Origin: Pempheris klunzingeri
Lineage: Eukaryota > Chordata > Actinopteri > Acropomatiformes > Pempheridae
Direction of reading: 5' to 3'
DNA: 64,000 nucleotides
NCBI RefSeq assembly: GCF_042242105.1
Contig: NC_092033.1
Span: forward strand, 5,272,908 to 5,336,907
Below, one piece after another: positions 53,222 to 64,000 of the stretch (within the stretch, counting starts at the first letter, position 1; each line of letters starts with the position of its first letter). Below the pieces are notes generated by a model. It had not been told where the DNA came from. It did not search any database and saw only the letters and a list, made by a program, of their open reading frames with translations. A program made the translations under genes and the position numbers.

Positions 53222-53557
53222 ATGTCAGTCCAGGTTGTGGCAGCGAAAATGGCAGAGGTCGAGCTCAAAGACGTCCCCGCCGGCAAAGACTTGCCGGTGG
53301 ATTCCCCGGTGACACCCACCTCGGAGGCCAAGCACCTCGCCAGAAACGACCCACACGAGGCCGGTTCCTCTGCCGCCGCTTCCCCTACAGCGGAGCCCTC
53401 CGCGAACGCCGGGGACGGCAGCCCGGGTTTGCTCACCGCGAACCCCGCGAAGATGCCGCAGGCGTCGGCTATGAAGCGGCCGGACCCGCAGCAGAACGGC
53501 GGGGAGGCGTTTGTCAACCGGGACGGGACCGTCGCCGAAGCACCGCGGATGAAAAAG
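53222..53557 (+). CDS. ahcyl2: Adenosylhomocysteinase-like 2, first coding exon (partial)
   Basis: The exon encodes 112 codons, MSVQVVAAKMAEVELKDVPA to EAPRMKK, ending at a GTGCGT donor in phase 0. It matches the long N-terminal extension specific to human AHCYL2: MSVQVV, VELKD, KVPQASAMKRSDP and DGTVTEAPRTVKK correspond here to MSVQVV, VELKD, KMPQASAMKRPDP and DGTVAEAPRMKK. The middle is Ala/Pro/Ser-rich and probably disordered, in a CpG-rich exon. AHCYL2 (long IRBIT) is a catalytically divergent SAHH homologue. It regulates the sodium bicarbonate cotransporter NBCe1 and other transporters, and this extension distinguishes it from AHCYL1. Exon 2 (expected to begin with a QIQFAD-like sequence) was not found and must lie beyond the window. 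The frame continuing past 53557 is intronic. Confidence 0.9.
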
Positions 53558-56500
53558 GTGCGTGAGACGATTTTTTTGTCCTCCATAGCTGCTGCACGTT
53601 TCCTCGGTGTTACCGGACCACCGATAAGCACCTCGCCGCAACGAAAGCTGTGTGGGAAAGCTCGCATTGTGTGGCGATGCTAACAGGCTAGCTGGTCCAG
53701 CTGTGTCACTTAACTCTTCTAATAATGGTCTTCTTCGCTAATAACACTTTACAGGGTGTAATAAAGGCTTCTGAAAAATAGCTGCACCTATTTAATCTGG
53801 GCTGACATTGCTAAATCTTGAGGACATGATCTCACTAGCTGGATTTAAAAAAAGAAAGTCAAACTGCTCTCATAAGTTTTGTCCTGATTGTGTGTTGTTA
53901 CTTTTTAAAAACATAAATATAAGATGTGATGCTGTTAAAAGAAGCACAGTCAGTAGTTTAAACGGGGGCTTTGGTCGCTGTCGTAGCAAGTTTGCTGTAG
54001 CAGCGTTTGTGCTTGGTCAGGAAGAAGAAAATAGATAATTTAGTGACTTTAGGTCTTAGGACACGTGGTGCCCCATTGCAGCAGGGTGCTAGATAATAAT
54101 ATGTGTATGTTTCTAGTGGCTTAATGCATTTGGCTAAATGATGTACAGTTAAGTTAAAGACACATTATGTGTGCCTTTAGGTGTCATATTGCTTTAACTT
54201 TTTGCACCTGCCAGGTACATCTTTGCTCCTTGCTTGATCTCAGGTTAGTGTATTAACTATATTAAGGGCTCACTGCTTAAAATACATGTCCTTTTAAGTT
54301 GAGTTTCACTGTGACACCCAAGGTGTGTGATCTAACGCAGACATAACAGTAGTCTGTAATCCGTGACGCCAGGACACTCCTGTCACCTAGTTTTCTCAAG
54401 CCTGATTTAGCCTTTAGAGCACCTACACTTCAGTGAGGGGAGTTCCTGCCCTTGTGGCTTAATTCAGAGGTCGCACTGACTTAGCATGTGTTTTTTTTTT
54501 TCTTTTTTCCTGGTGAGCCAGTATCCAAAATCTGCTTGTGCCCTGAATGCATCTTATCTGTCATGTGTGCCTCACAAAGCCTTGATTAGGACAGAAGTGG
54601 ATATGAAGGGCAGTGTTCAAGGAAAGTGTTTTTGATAAGGAATCCTTTGATCAGTGGAGCAGAGCTGGAGGCTTCCTCAGAGTTATTATCAACAGATGAT
54701 TTATAGCCTGTGGTCACTGTAGTGCACTTTATCAGTGGTGGTCATATTCAGGAATTGATTGTAGATATGTTTATGGTGAGACGCTCTCTGATTTATTGAC
54801 TTCCTGCAGGAATGTGGTCTTAACAAGCCCCCAAAAAAATGCTGTTTGAAATGGACTTAAGTCAGTGTGACATCAGTGGAAAATACTTGGTTTCACTATG
54901 AAACTATGGCAGGGAAAACCAAAACATTGGGTATCTGCTAAAGTGAAACCGAGAGACAGAACAAGCCGGATGGGGTGCATTCACCACCCACACCCGCTAC
55001 TACGCCCAGATAGTGATCCTGTCCAGTTAGGCGACTCCTAATGAAACCCCTGCAGAAGACCAATAGGAGAACAGAAGGACAGTGCAGAGTGAGAATGGAC
55101 CGTGCACTGACAGCAGCTCAGAGCAGATGGCTTCACGAACCTCAGACTGTCACGAAAAACAGTCATAAGGAAGTAGACCAGCGGTCAGGAGCGCTGCGCT
55201 CACAGGCAAAACCACAACTGGGGGGCAGCCCAAAGCCGGACACACCGGACGGCAACAGCCACATCTGGATTATTGAGGAGACCAAGTTTGCATACAGGAC
55301 CATGGTACTTAGAGTTAATGCTTTATTTTCATTATGTTCATTTTGGTTAGCATAAATATTATGATCTGAAATTTAGCATTTAGCATCTCTTGAAATAAAG
55401 AAAATAGTCTGTCAGTGACAATATTTAGTAATGAAATATTCCTTGAGATAACATCAAAGTTGCTTTAAATACTTTTATGAGTAAGATTACTTGGTTTTTA
55501 ATAAATACAAGAGATTTTATGTTGGAATAAAACTTTTGGCGTAGTTAAGATGAGGATGTAAGTGCTCTCATTTTTGACATCACTCTGTTTATATTTTATG
55601 ATGCATGTATTCTTTTATCAGTGCATTTAAATTAATGATATGTGTAGGGTATTGTACACATTACACAATGCACATTTTAATTTAAAGAGCTCATGTTAAT
55701 GTAAAGAGAAACTGAACAACAGGGGTCATTTTAACCTAAGAGGGGTCATCTCTGAATTTATTATCTTATTCATGTAATGCAGTGTCCACTAAGCCTGAGT
55801 AATGGATAATAGATGCTCTAAATACATTGGAGCAGATATCCGTCCATTATATTAATTTAAATAGTCTGTCGCTGCATTTTTCTGATAAACCACTCTAGTG
55901 CACGTCCATTGAGACAGAAGGTTACCTGCAGTCTATTTATACATCCTGATTCATAATGGGTCTTATGGCACACTGCATTATGACCACAGCCTGGCCTTGT
56001 GCATCTGCTGAGTTCTGCTTGCCCAGTGCAGTAAAGTGTAAGTGAAGCAGTGGGAATGATGCAGGCGGGCAGCAGCGCTGACTGGCTGAGTGACTGGATG
56101 ACTGACGGCTTTTAATCCATGCCTTTATCATGTCTCACATGAGGGGATTAAAAGGCCAGCTCTCTGTTGTAGGTGGGCCCAGATGTAAGCTTTTTGAGTC
56201 CGTGATGAGTGTCAAACCGCATGGCTTGGCACGCATATCTACAGCGTCTGGGACATCCAAGGTGATTCCTCCAGCTGGGAAGAGAAGGAAACTAGCAAAG
56301 AGCCCTGCAGGCAGCAGGCCGAGCTGCTAGGGCGATCACTGTCTGTGGTTACTGGCTGAGGCCGCAGCAAGCGTTCATTTTTCCTCATACTGGGTCAGTG
56401 TGGTCACCTGCATGATTCGCTGCACAGAGGCATTCATTGGAGAAGATGTTTTGCGTTGAGCACACTGAACAAACAAGACTTTCCACCTTTATATGCCATG

Positions 56501-57137
56501 ATGGTGCTGCCTTAGACACCTTCTGACTTTTGGCAATGACTGGACTCCTGATCACTGATTTAGCAAAGCGTGTACAGTGGTTTTTGAATGACTCCAGCAA
56601 ACAGTGTGTTAGCGAGGTCATTCCTCTCTGATATAATGTTATGTCACCCTCTAAGCTGGTGTTCCTGTTAGGGCTCACTGGTAAACAAGCTTACAGTGAC
56701 CCATGGCTGCACTTCTCGGGTGTGGAAGAAGCAGTTATATATATTCAAAAAGACATTCAATGCAATGCTCCACTTTCTCCGGCCTAATTCTGCATTTACA
56801 TCAGTTGAACCAACTCTGTTTTAGTGTCTGTTTTTAAAAGCCATTTAGCATTGATGATATTTTCTTTAAACTTCCTTTGCTGAAGCCAGCTAGCCGAGTT
56901 ACTACAGTAGTTGTAGTGTGGGTGGACAGGTGGGAAAATACAGCCTGTCAAACCTACTGGCGCTGAAGGGAAATGGTTAATGAAGAAATGAATGAAGATA
57001 ACAGAAGGCTAAGTGTGTAGGTAGCTGTGTAGCCAGTTTGCTAATTAGTGCCACTCACATTCCCATGGCCAAGGACAAGAAGGCACTGCTCTGTGGATTA
57101 TCAGCTTTGTCATCTTTTTGCAAGGTCATTGAGCATC

Positions 57138-57221
57138 TTCGTCTGTCTATAACATGTCACCTTCCTTCGTCTGTCCATAACATGTCACCTTCCTTCGTCT
57201 GTCCATAACATGTCACCTTCC
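57138..57221. repeat. 28-bp minisatellite, three units
   Basis: Three consecutive 28-base units start TTCGTCTGTCYATAACATGT. Unit 1 differs from units 2 and 3 by one base, and the last two are identical. Confidence 0.95.
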
Positions 57222-60200
57222 TTCCCCGATGCTCTCTCATTTCTGAGTCACCTTTGAGACTGAGCTGGTCTGTATACGAGTGTGTGCACAGCTGTAATCA
57301 AAAGCACTTCCCCAGGGCATCCTGTCCTCTTTCACTGGAATAGCCCAATCCTACATCAGTCGTTTGTTTTTCAAGAATAACTACTTCAGTTTATCACTTC
57401 ATCATCATATAACCTGTATGAAATTCGTCCCCTCCTGGAATGTACACACACACACACTTGTGTAACTTTGGCCACTTTAGTATCTGACAGTGTGACTGAC
57501 TGTATTTGTGTATATCGGAGCAGAGATGTTTGTGAGAGGTTGATGTATGTCATAGTTTTGGACATAGTTGACCCCTGCAACTCAAGTGCCTTTTTATAAA
57601 CTTAATACATTTTAGTTTTGGAGGACACATCTGGAGTCACTGTGAGTAAACTAGCCAGCTGCACTGCCGTAATGCACCAAATGTGATTTGATTCGGAGTA
57701 TATTGCCAGCCTTACACACTTAACCACATTAGACAGAGAGAGAGTGTCTTCTAAGGCATCCCAGCACACATCCCCTTGCTGTGTGTTGACGGGGAATGTG
57801 AAACCATGGTGTGAACTCTGAGAAAGCAAGAGGGAGAGAAAGGGAGCATTTGATCCTAATCCAGTCACCTCCCTCAGTTTTTCACCCCCTTTTTCTCTAT
57901 GGGGAAAAAAAACCCAACCTCGAACGTCATTTGTTGACATTGTACAGCATGTTAGAGAGTGGTACACTCAAGCTGAACTAGAAAGCCATTTAAAGAGCCT
58001 TAAATGTAAATGAAGCATGAGCTGCATTTTCACACAAAGGATCCAGAACTTTTAGTTTACTTTTTTAGAATTTTTTTTTTTTCAAGGAACTAAACGGACT
58101 CTTCAGCCCAATGTTGTTTGTACTTACACCCACAGCGAGCCATAAAGATAAGGTAAATTAGTCCACTGGTGTATGAAAAAGCGACGACTGTTATTACACA
58201 GCTTCTGTAACTCCATGTTAATGTGTCGAAGCCCAAACTAACAAAAAACAAACCATGCTGAAGTGATGTGCAGATTGCTTCTATAGCAGCGGGCACCATG
58301 ATCGGACGGATCAGGTCCTAAGAATCACCATTCTGATTAATAGCAGATGAATTGCGGATCTTCATGCTCCATTACAGTAATTTAATAGTATCTCTGTCAC
58401 AGGTGTATGAAGCGACTTAATTTAAGACTGCCTTGTAGAGCATCATCAGTTATTACTTATAATCCATCCAGTAACCACTGTGTGAGCTTTGCACCATTCA
58501 GAGGATAAATAATGTGTCAGGATGGTTGTCTGAAGTTTATTGAGCTACATAAAGACATGATCTATGCATACATTTGGACTACATTATGTACAATCAGCTT
58601 GTGTGGTTTGTAGAAAAGTACTATATCCTAAGCAGGAACTTTCTGGGGGGGTAAAATAAAGTCCCCAGAACTTAATTTAGATCCTGGTCCACGTGGTGGA
58701 AACGCACTGAGTTGCTCCCAAGGTTCCTCGATCCAGTGTTGTAAACATGGCTATTGACCTGACCCACTTAATCTTCCCAATCTCATTTGAATATACTCTG
58801 TTTCACATGAATTCATGTAAAACACTACGCACACTAGCAGGCCCACCACAAATTCTATCCTTCTGTCACTGATGTGTTTAAAATGGCCCGATCAGCTCGA
58901 ACAGGGCGGTTCTTCTTTAACAGTAACATAAATATTGTTTTGGCTTCTCTCCATGCAGCCCTGCATTAGGTTAAACACGGCAGAGCTGGTGATTGTGCTG
59001 ACAAGATCTTTCCTTGGTTATTGAGTCATTATGGAGGACATTAAGGAAGTTTGACCATTGTTAGAGGTCACTGTGAAAGCAGGTAGGATGATGGACAAAC
59101 CATCGCTGTTAAAGGGATGTAGAGCTGTGTGTCTGAGTTACTGTGAAACTCTAACAGGCAGCAGAACCAGAAATGTGTCTCAAAATAAATTCTCACAGGA
59201 AGCCCTTGGTGCTGTTGTGTAATTCAGCATGTCTTAGCTGCCTCTGCCACTCGTGGAAGAGGGTGCATACTTGGCCGGCTTTGCCCTCGGTGCACTTAGC
59301 TGAGGGTTATAGCTGTTTTTAATGACTTACGAGTGAAACCCTGATTTATCTGATCTTTCACTGGTGCTCTCACTCCTCTTCTTCAAATTACCATGTTGCA
59401 ACACTTTTATTTTTGCTTCTCCTCCTCTCTGTTTCTACTGGCCCTGATTTCCTCATGTCACACTACTCAGCAGTACTTTGTACTCTTCATAAAACTGATT
59501 GACAGACTACTTTAGCAAACCAAGAACCTGGCATTTACTACTATGTCTGAGTGTCTGTCTAGCTTTCTCACAGTCTCATTGTGTTCATGTGTGGTGCCTT
59601 CTCCCTGTTCGCCATCCCGCCGCGTAAATCTCAGCACCACGCAGCAAAGGCACGTGTGAGATCACACCTTCCTAACCATCTTCATCCATGCCACAGAGGC
59701 CGACTCGGGAAATAGACTGTTGGTACTTGACACCAGTTTGAGTTACTCTCACTCCAGGTTGCCAGATAGTGATCTCTTCTCCACTGTCCAGACGGGATGT
59801 TCTAGCAGCTGAAGCGTTGCATTAGTGGATAGGGAAAAAAAATGGAGGATCACATTTTTCTCCTGATCTCACAATTCATTGTAAAAATATATCTTAGAAA
59901 ATAAATTTTTATTGCAATTACTTGTGAGCCTCAAAACATCTCAGCACCTTAATGACACAGTATCAACATTTAAATGTAACTAAAAAAACATGCAAATACA
60001 TATAATTAAACCACTGAAATGACAGTTTTGTGAAGTATGGTACTACCTGCCGTATCTGTGTGTGTGTGTGTGTCTTCATGAATGCACATCAGCACTGACA
60101 ACACACACACACCTGTATGACTAATGTGAGTAGCACTGAGTGCGTTCAGCTGTACCTTGCTGAGATCCAGTCAATACTATTATATTAGCTTTAATTAATT

Positions 60201-60347
60201 CTATTGAAATAAACCCGTATTCAAATGTTAATGCAATTTCCTAAATGTCAGTAAAATTTGTCTTTTGGCCAGTAGCTCTTGTAATGATCATAGCAGACCT
60301 TTTGTGACATTTCAAAACAATAGCTAATTATAGTTACCTTGACATTA

Positions 60348-61054
60348 AAGGACAACTCTGGTATCTTTCAGCCTGGCCCCTGTTTTTTTTTTACATGTTT
60401 TGGGTTCGAAATGAAATGACTGGTAGGCACCAAACCTTTTGGTACTGGTCCAGTAGATCACCTTAGCCAGCAGTTGAGAACAAGAAATTGGACCAGATTA
60501 AAATACGGCCCCCTGCAAGATCCTTTTTATAGCTGTATGTTGTTTGGTTCAAAGTCACGAGACTCTTCTGACAAAATAAGTGATTTTACAAAAGGTCTGC
60601 TGGTGTACTGGTGTCTGTCAGTTAGTCTGTTATTGTGTGACTTTGGTGTTTTAAAGGGTTAGTTTGGCTCCAACAAAATATTTGTGTAACACACAATAAC
60701 ACCAACCAACCGAGGCAGCGGTAGACCAACTACTCCCAGTAGTGAGGTAAAAGGATTGTTTTTCTCAATGGAGTCTGGTGGGCTCTGATACGGTTTTAAT
60801 AGTGGTTTAACAAAAAGGATCTTACAGGTCTATCTCTGTAGGAATCCTTCCTGTAATGTTGTCAGACACTTCAAAGAACAGTCTGAGTCTGTCAGTGCAA
60901 AAAAAGCACTTTTAGTGGACGCAATTGCCCTGAAGCTTGTTCATCACTGTTGGCAGAAGCGATCTACTGGAGCAGTTCTGAAACCTTTCATACCTGCCAT
61001 TCATTTCGAAATGAAAATATATAAAGATAGAGCCAAGGTTTAAAAATACTGGAG
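60348..61054. repeat. Foldback repeat copy C, the most complete copy
   Basis: Outer ends are inverted: GGACAACTCTGGTATCTTTC at 60350 and, complemented at 61054, GGAGAGTAACTCCAGTATTT. The next arm segment CTGGTCCAGTAGATCAC (about 60445) pairs with GCGATCTACTGGAGCAG (about 60958). Inner units shared with copies A and B include ATGGAGTCTGGTGG and CTTACAGGTCTATCTCTGTA. No transposase is encoded. Confidence 0.75.
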
Positions 61055-63559
61055 TTACTCTCCGGGTGTATTTGTCCTCTTTGCTATTGAAAGAAATAAA
61101 CACCTCCAGCTCTTGTGTATGAATTCTGTGCTTGTGCATCCCCGTTTCTGAGAGTACCACCCACACACGTTTCCCAGGTTGAAATTCATTTCCTGCCTCG
61201 TCATCGCAGCTTGCTATCACTGAGCGTTTACAGCTCATTGAGTTACACATCTTTCCATCAAAAGGCTTTTTACCAGGCTCGGGTTCCTGGAACAGCAAAA
61301 TGAACAGATTGAAGGGAAAAGGAGAGCGCTCACTTTTCCTGGAACCTGTGTGCTCACAAGAAGCCAGCACAGTGTGAAATTTTAAACTCCTTGGTTTAGT
61401 TACTGTTGAACAAGTGAGTGAACACCGACCCAGTTGGTGTGTGTGTGTGTCCACTAGCAGACAGTGTTGAGTTTACATGAGGATCAGTAGACAGTAGTGG
61501 ACATTAACACTGAACTGGCTATGCAGCATGACGAGGAATGCAGCTCGATACTCAAGCACTGCAAGTGAACAAAGGGCCAACATTGTGTTCAAAAAGTGCT
61601 GCCTCACAAAAGGGCCCTCACAAAGCCTGAAATGAACCCCTACACACACCCATCTGTCTGCCCTGCTTCCTATTAGTCAGGCCAAACCACCAACTCCAGG
61701 CAGACAGAGGCTGTAGCTGTTGAGGCCTTAAACGCCTCAGGGCTGGGAAGTGGAGATATACATTCAACCTTTAGGTCTGTGGTCTTCTTGCCGTATAAAA
61801 AATGACACAAAAAATGCACAATAGAGTTCAAGGTATAGCTAACTTAATGCAACACGGTATTGTTGACATATCAAAAACCTGTTAGCAAACAGCTGCTTAT
61901 TTATACATCCAGAAAACACGCTGCGCCATCATCATTCATTTAGAGTCGTGTTTCTGGGCACCTGATGACCATAAATCCAATATTTACTCTTTTATCTCTG
62001 TTTTGGTCTCCACCATCACTAGCTAGTTGTTAAGTTTGTTTGCCGTTTGGTGCTGGGCAGGTAGTAAAACCAAAACAATGACCCTAAAAGAGGCTGAAGT
62101 GCTCCATAGAGCTCAGGGAGTCAGCTGATGATTCTCTGTGGGACCATCACTACGAGCAACATCTTTCATGTTACATAATCATTTGATCTGCTCCTTTTAT
62201 ATAAGACTGCCTTAAACAATACATTTAATCATACTGCGTATTTAGTTTTTTCACCAGCCTTCAGTGATCTAGAGCTTTTGTCAAGAGGATTAAAAAAATA
62301 AAACATCCAAATCCAGCCTAATAACTAATGAAGAATTGCTTCACACTCCTAATTAAACATAGATCATTGACCCCATAATGAGTTCATTCAGAAATAGACC
62401 AGCACCACCCCGGTCTGTGTGCCTTTTGATGTAATTATACCTTCCCCGCAGGGAGAGGGTGCTATTTTTGGCAATTCAAGAGGAGGGAAGGAAAAAAAAC
62501 ACAAACATGCAATTCCAGAAATGCACCACTTAATTTTTGAGACTTTTATTGCTGTTAAATCTTTGGTTTTGCTTTCAAGCTTATGGAAGGATTCATGGTT
62601 TCATTAAGCTTAATGACTAACATTAACAGTCCATTAGTTTTTCAATCCAGAGGATTTATTGACTGGATTGGATTTTTGTGATTAATATGAAGAAAAGTAT
62701 GGCCTGATGGATGAATATAGATACATAGAGTAGGTACAGCTTTCCATCATTGGAGTAACAATATCCTGTATACAATCATTGTTTTCTCTCAGATTTAAGT
62801 ACTGCATACAGTCGTAAACAATAGATTTTTAAATCGGATCAGTGCTAATGCTGATCACTTTGCTGTCAGTGTGAACGGAGGTCATTTGACCACAGTCGGT
62901 GGATGTGATCAGTAAGCCTTGTGTCTCAAAACGGTGTCCTAGTTTGGTCTACATGGGCAATAAGACCCTGTTGTACAACCGAAGTGTGTGTGCATATCAG
63001 AGAGTGAGGGAGGGAAACACTATAGTTAGATTAGTTGAGGATAATATAATAATTAGTAGGCATTTTAACTTGCTTTTTAGGGGAAAACCATACCTGCAGC
63101 TGTAACTAAAAGTTTGAACTTGTCCTCGAATAACATAAGCTGTCTTGGCACTCTTCCTCCATTCAGTGGCAGATAAGAGGGGAAAGGCATGTGAACAAGA
63201 AGGAAAAAAAAAAAGTGAGAGAAAGCCCTCTGTGTGTTGGCTGTTCTCCGCTCCCCCTCCTTGTTAAGAGGCAGGTAGGGTTTAATCTGTCACTAAGCCC
63301 CATCATTCATTGCCTGTTCTGCTCTAGTATCAGTGTCCCTGGCTTTTACTGTGACTATCGGACCATATCAGCAGGACAAGGATTGTTCTAGTGTGCAGTC
63401 CTCAGTGTGGATGACCCTGCATACTTTCCATAGTTTTATAGCAGTGCTAGGATTACCCAGCGCTGTAGCGTTCAGTTTGACCCATGAAAAGGGAAGCTAG
63501 ATTAACTGAAAATCCCATTTTGTGGTTTCAAGTTATTATTCCAATTCTAATCTTTCTTG

Positions 63560-63990
63560 CTGAAACTACATTTTTATTGTTATAGCATTTAGAGAATTTA
63601 TTTGTGTGATACAGTTAAATTATGTGGTACAGACATTCATATTCCCAAGAGGATGAGTCTCTCTGTCTTTGGTGATCAAACGACTTCCCTTTTAATGCAA
63701 CCATGGTGTTGACATTTTTGGTTTGTATTGAAATATCTCGACAGCTGTTGAATGGATTGCCTTAAAGCTTGATACAGGCACTCATATTCCCCTCAGGATG
63801 AACTGCAGAGACTTAACTGTACTTATTGTGACACCGTCACATCAAACTTTTAATATCTGATGCTCTGATTTATGGCCAAAGGCCTGCAAAACTAAAAACA
63901 TCCCCATCTGTCTCACTTGCACTTTGTGTTTAGAGCTAATTAGCAAATTACAGCATGCTAACATGCTAAAGCAACATAGTAAATATGTGA
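63560..63990. repeat. Interspersed repeat ending TTAGCATGCTAACATGCTA-like
   Basis: Two related subunits (TGGTACAGACATTCATATTC at about 63629 and TGATACAGGCACTCATATTC at about 63771) are followed by GCTAATTAGCAAATTACAGC and ATGCTAACATGCTAAAG. I recognise this as a very common teleost repeat; the class is not certain. Confidence 0.65.
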
Positions 63991-64000
63991 AATATACCTG

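Larger units (their letters stand above)
53558..64000 (+). other. ahcyl2 intron 1 (to window end)
   Basis: More than 10 kb without a recognisable exon. Contents noted: a GC-richer segment with a 104-codon frame at 55041-55355, a 28-bp minisatellite at 57138-57221, foldback copy C at 60348-61054, a TG run near 60057-60073, and an interspersed repeat at 63560-63990. Alternative ahcyl2 first exons could hide here but cannot be identified from sequence. Confidence 0.65.

Noticed and set aside
53068-53667. 199-codon minus-strand frame opposite ahcyl2 exon 1
   Set aside because: Shadow frame in a CpG-rich exon; the plus strand matches the AHCYL2 N-terminus.
56130-56330. 66-codon frame with a basic GKRRKLAKSP segment
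   Set aside because: It looked at first like an alternative exon, but there is an upstream in-frame stop, no clear acceptor and no family match.
60912-61454. 180-codon minus-strand frame in ahcyl2 intron 1
   Set aside because: It partly overlaps foldback copy C and includes a TG-run translation; no domain recognised.

Overview
The window is vertebrate nuclear DNA, almost certainly from a ray-finned (teleost) fish and probably a percomorph. The genes are split by GT-AG introns and their proteins are close orthologues of human ones. The introns are short, and the intergenic DNA carries CA/TG microsatellites and interspersed repeats of the kind common in teleosts. There are no bacterial operons, CRISPR arrays, rRNA or tRNA genes, and I saw no endogenous retrovirus.

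Layout from left to right. (1) 1-1179, minus: 5' coding end of a DENND2A-like Rab-GEF gene that runs off the left edge. (2) About 3537-3895: GC-rich region with a minus-strand and a plus-strand 5' exon back to back, so DENND2A and slc37a3 look divergently transcribed from one promoter. (3) 6150-12111, plus: complete slc37a3 (13 coding exons, 496 aa), 3' UTR to about 13.7 kb. (4) 16868-17912, minus: cdkn1a (p21), two coding exons with a CDK-inhibitory domain and a PCNA-binding PIP degron; candidate 5' exons near 19.9 and 20.4 kb. (5) About 20.2-32 kb: repeat-rich intergenic DNA with no gene that I can support. (6) 32064-35252, plus: a small four-exon gene resembling SAPCD1. (7) 38635-39156, minus: ascl4, a proneural-type bHLH factor, with a TATA box and a 71-bp 5' UTR intron upstream. 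(8) 40461-44487, plus: complete prdm4 (10 coding exons, 881 aa). (9) 45981-51553, plus: complete tmem209 (14 coding exons, 558 aa). (10) 53222-53557, plus: first coding exon of ahcyl2; the remaining 10.4 kb appears to be its first intron.

The genes share no single pathway: Rab regulation, lysosomal/ER transport, cell-cycle arrest, an APC-suppressor-like protein, two transcription regulators, a nuclear-envelope protein and an IRBIT-family regulator. They do read as joined pieces of linkage groups that are separate in human (7q34, 6p21, 12q23, 7q32).

The most interesting non-genic structures are a family of long palindromic (foldback) repeats of about 0.7 kb with three copies, a TTAA-flanked piggyBac-like MITE in an slc37a3 intron, CA/TG microsatellites that begin inside or right next to 5' splice sites of three exons, and CTCF-like motifs at the slc37a3/cdkn1a boundary, inside the cdkn1a coding exon and in intergenic DNA. 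I found no convincing undescribed biological system. Gene models were built by hand from splice signals, reading-frame continuity and remembered homologues, without database searches.
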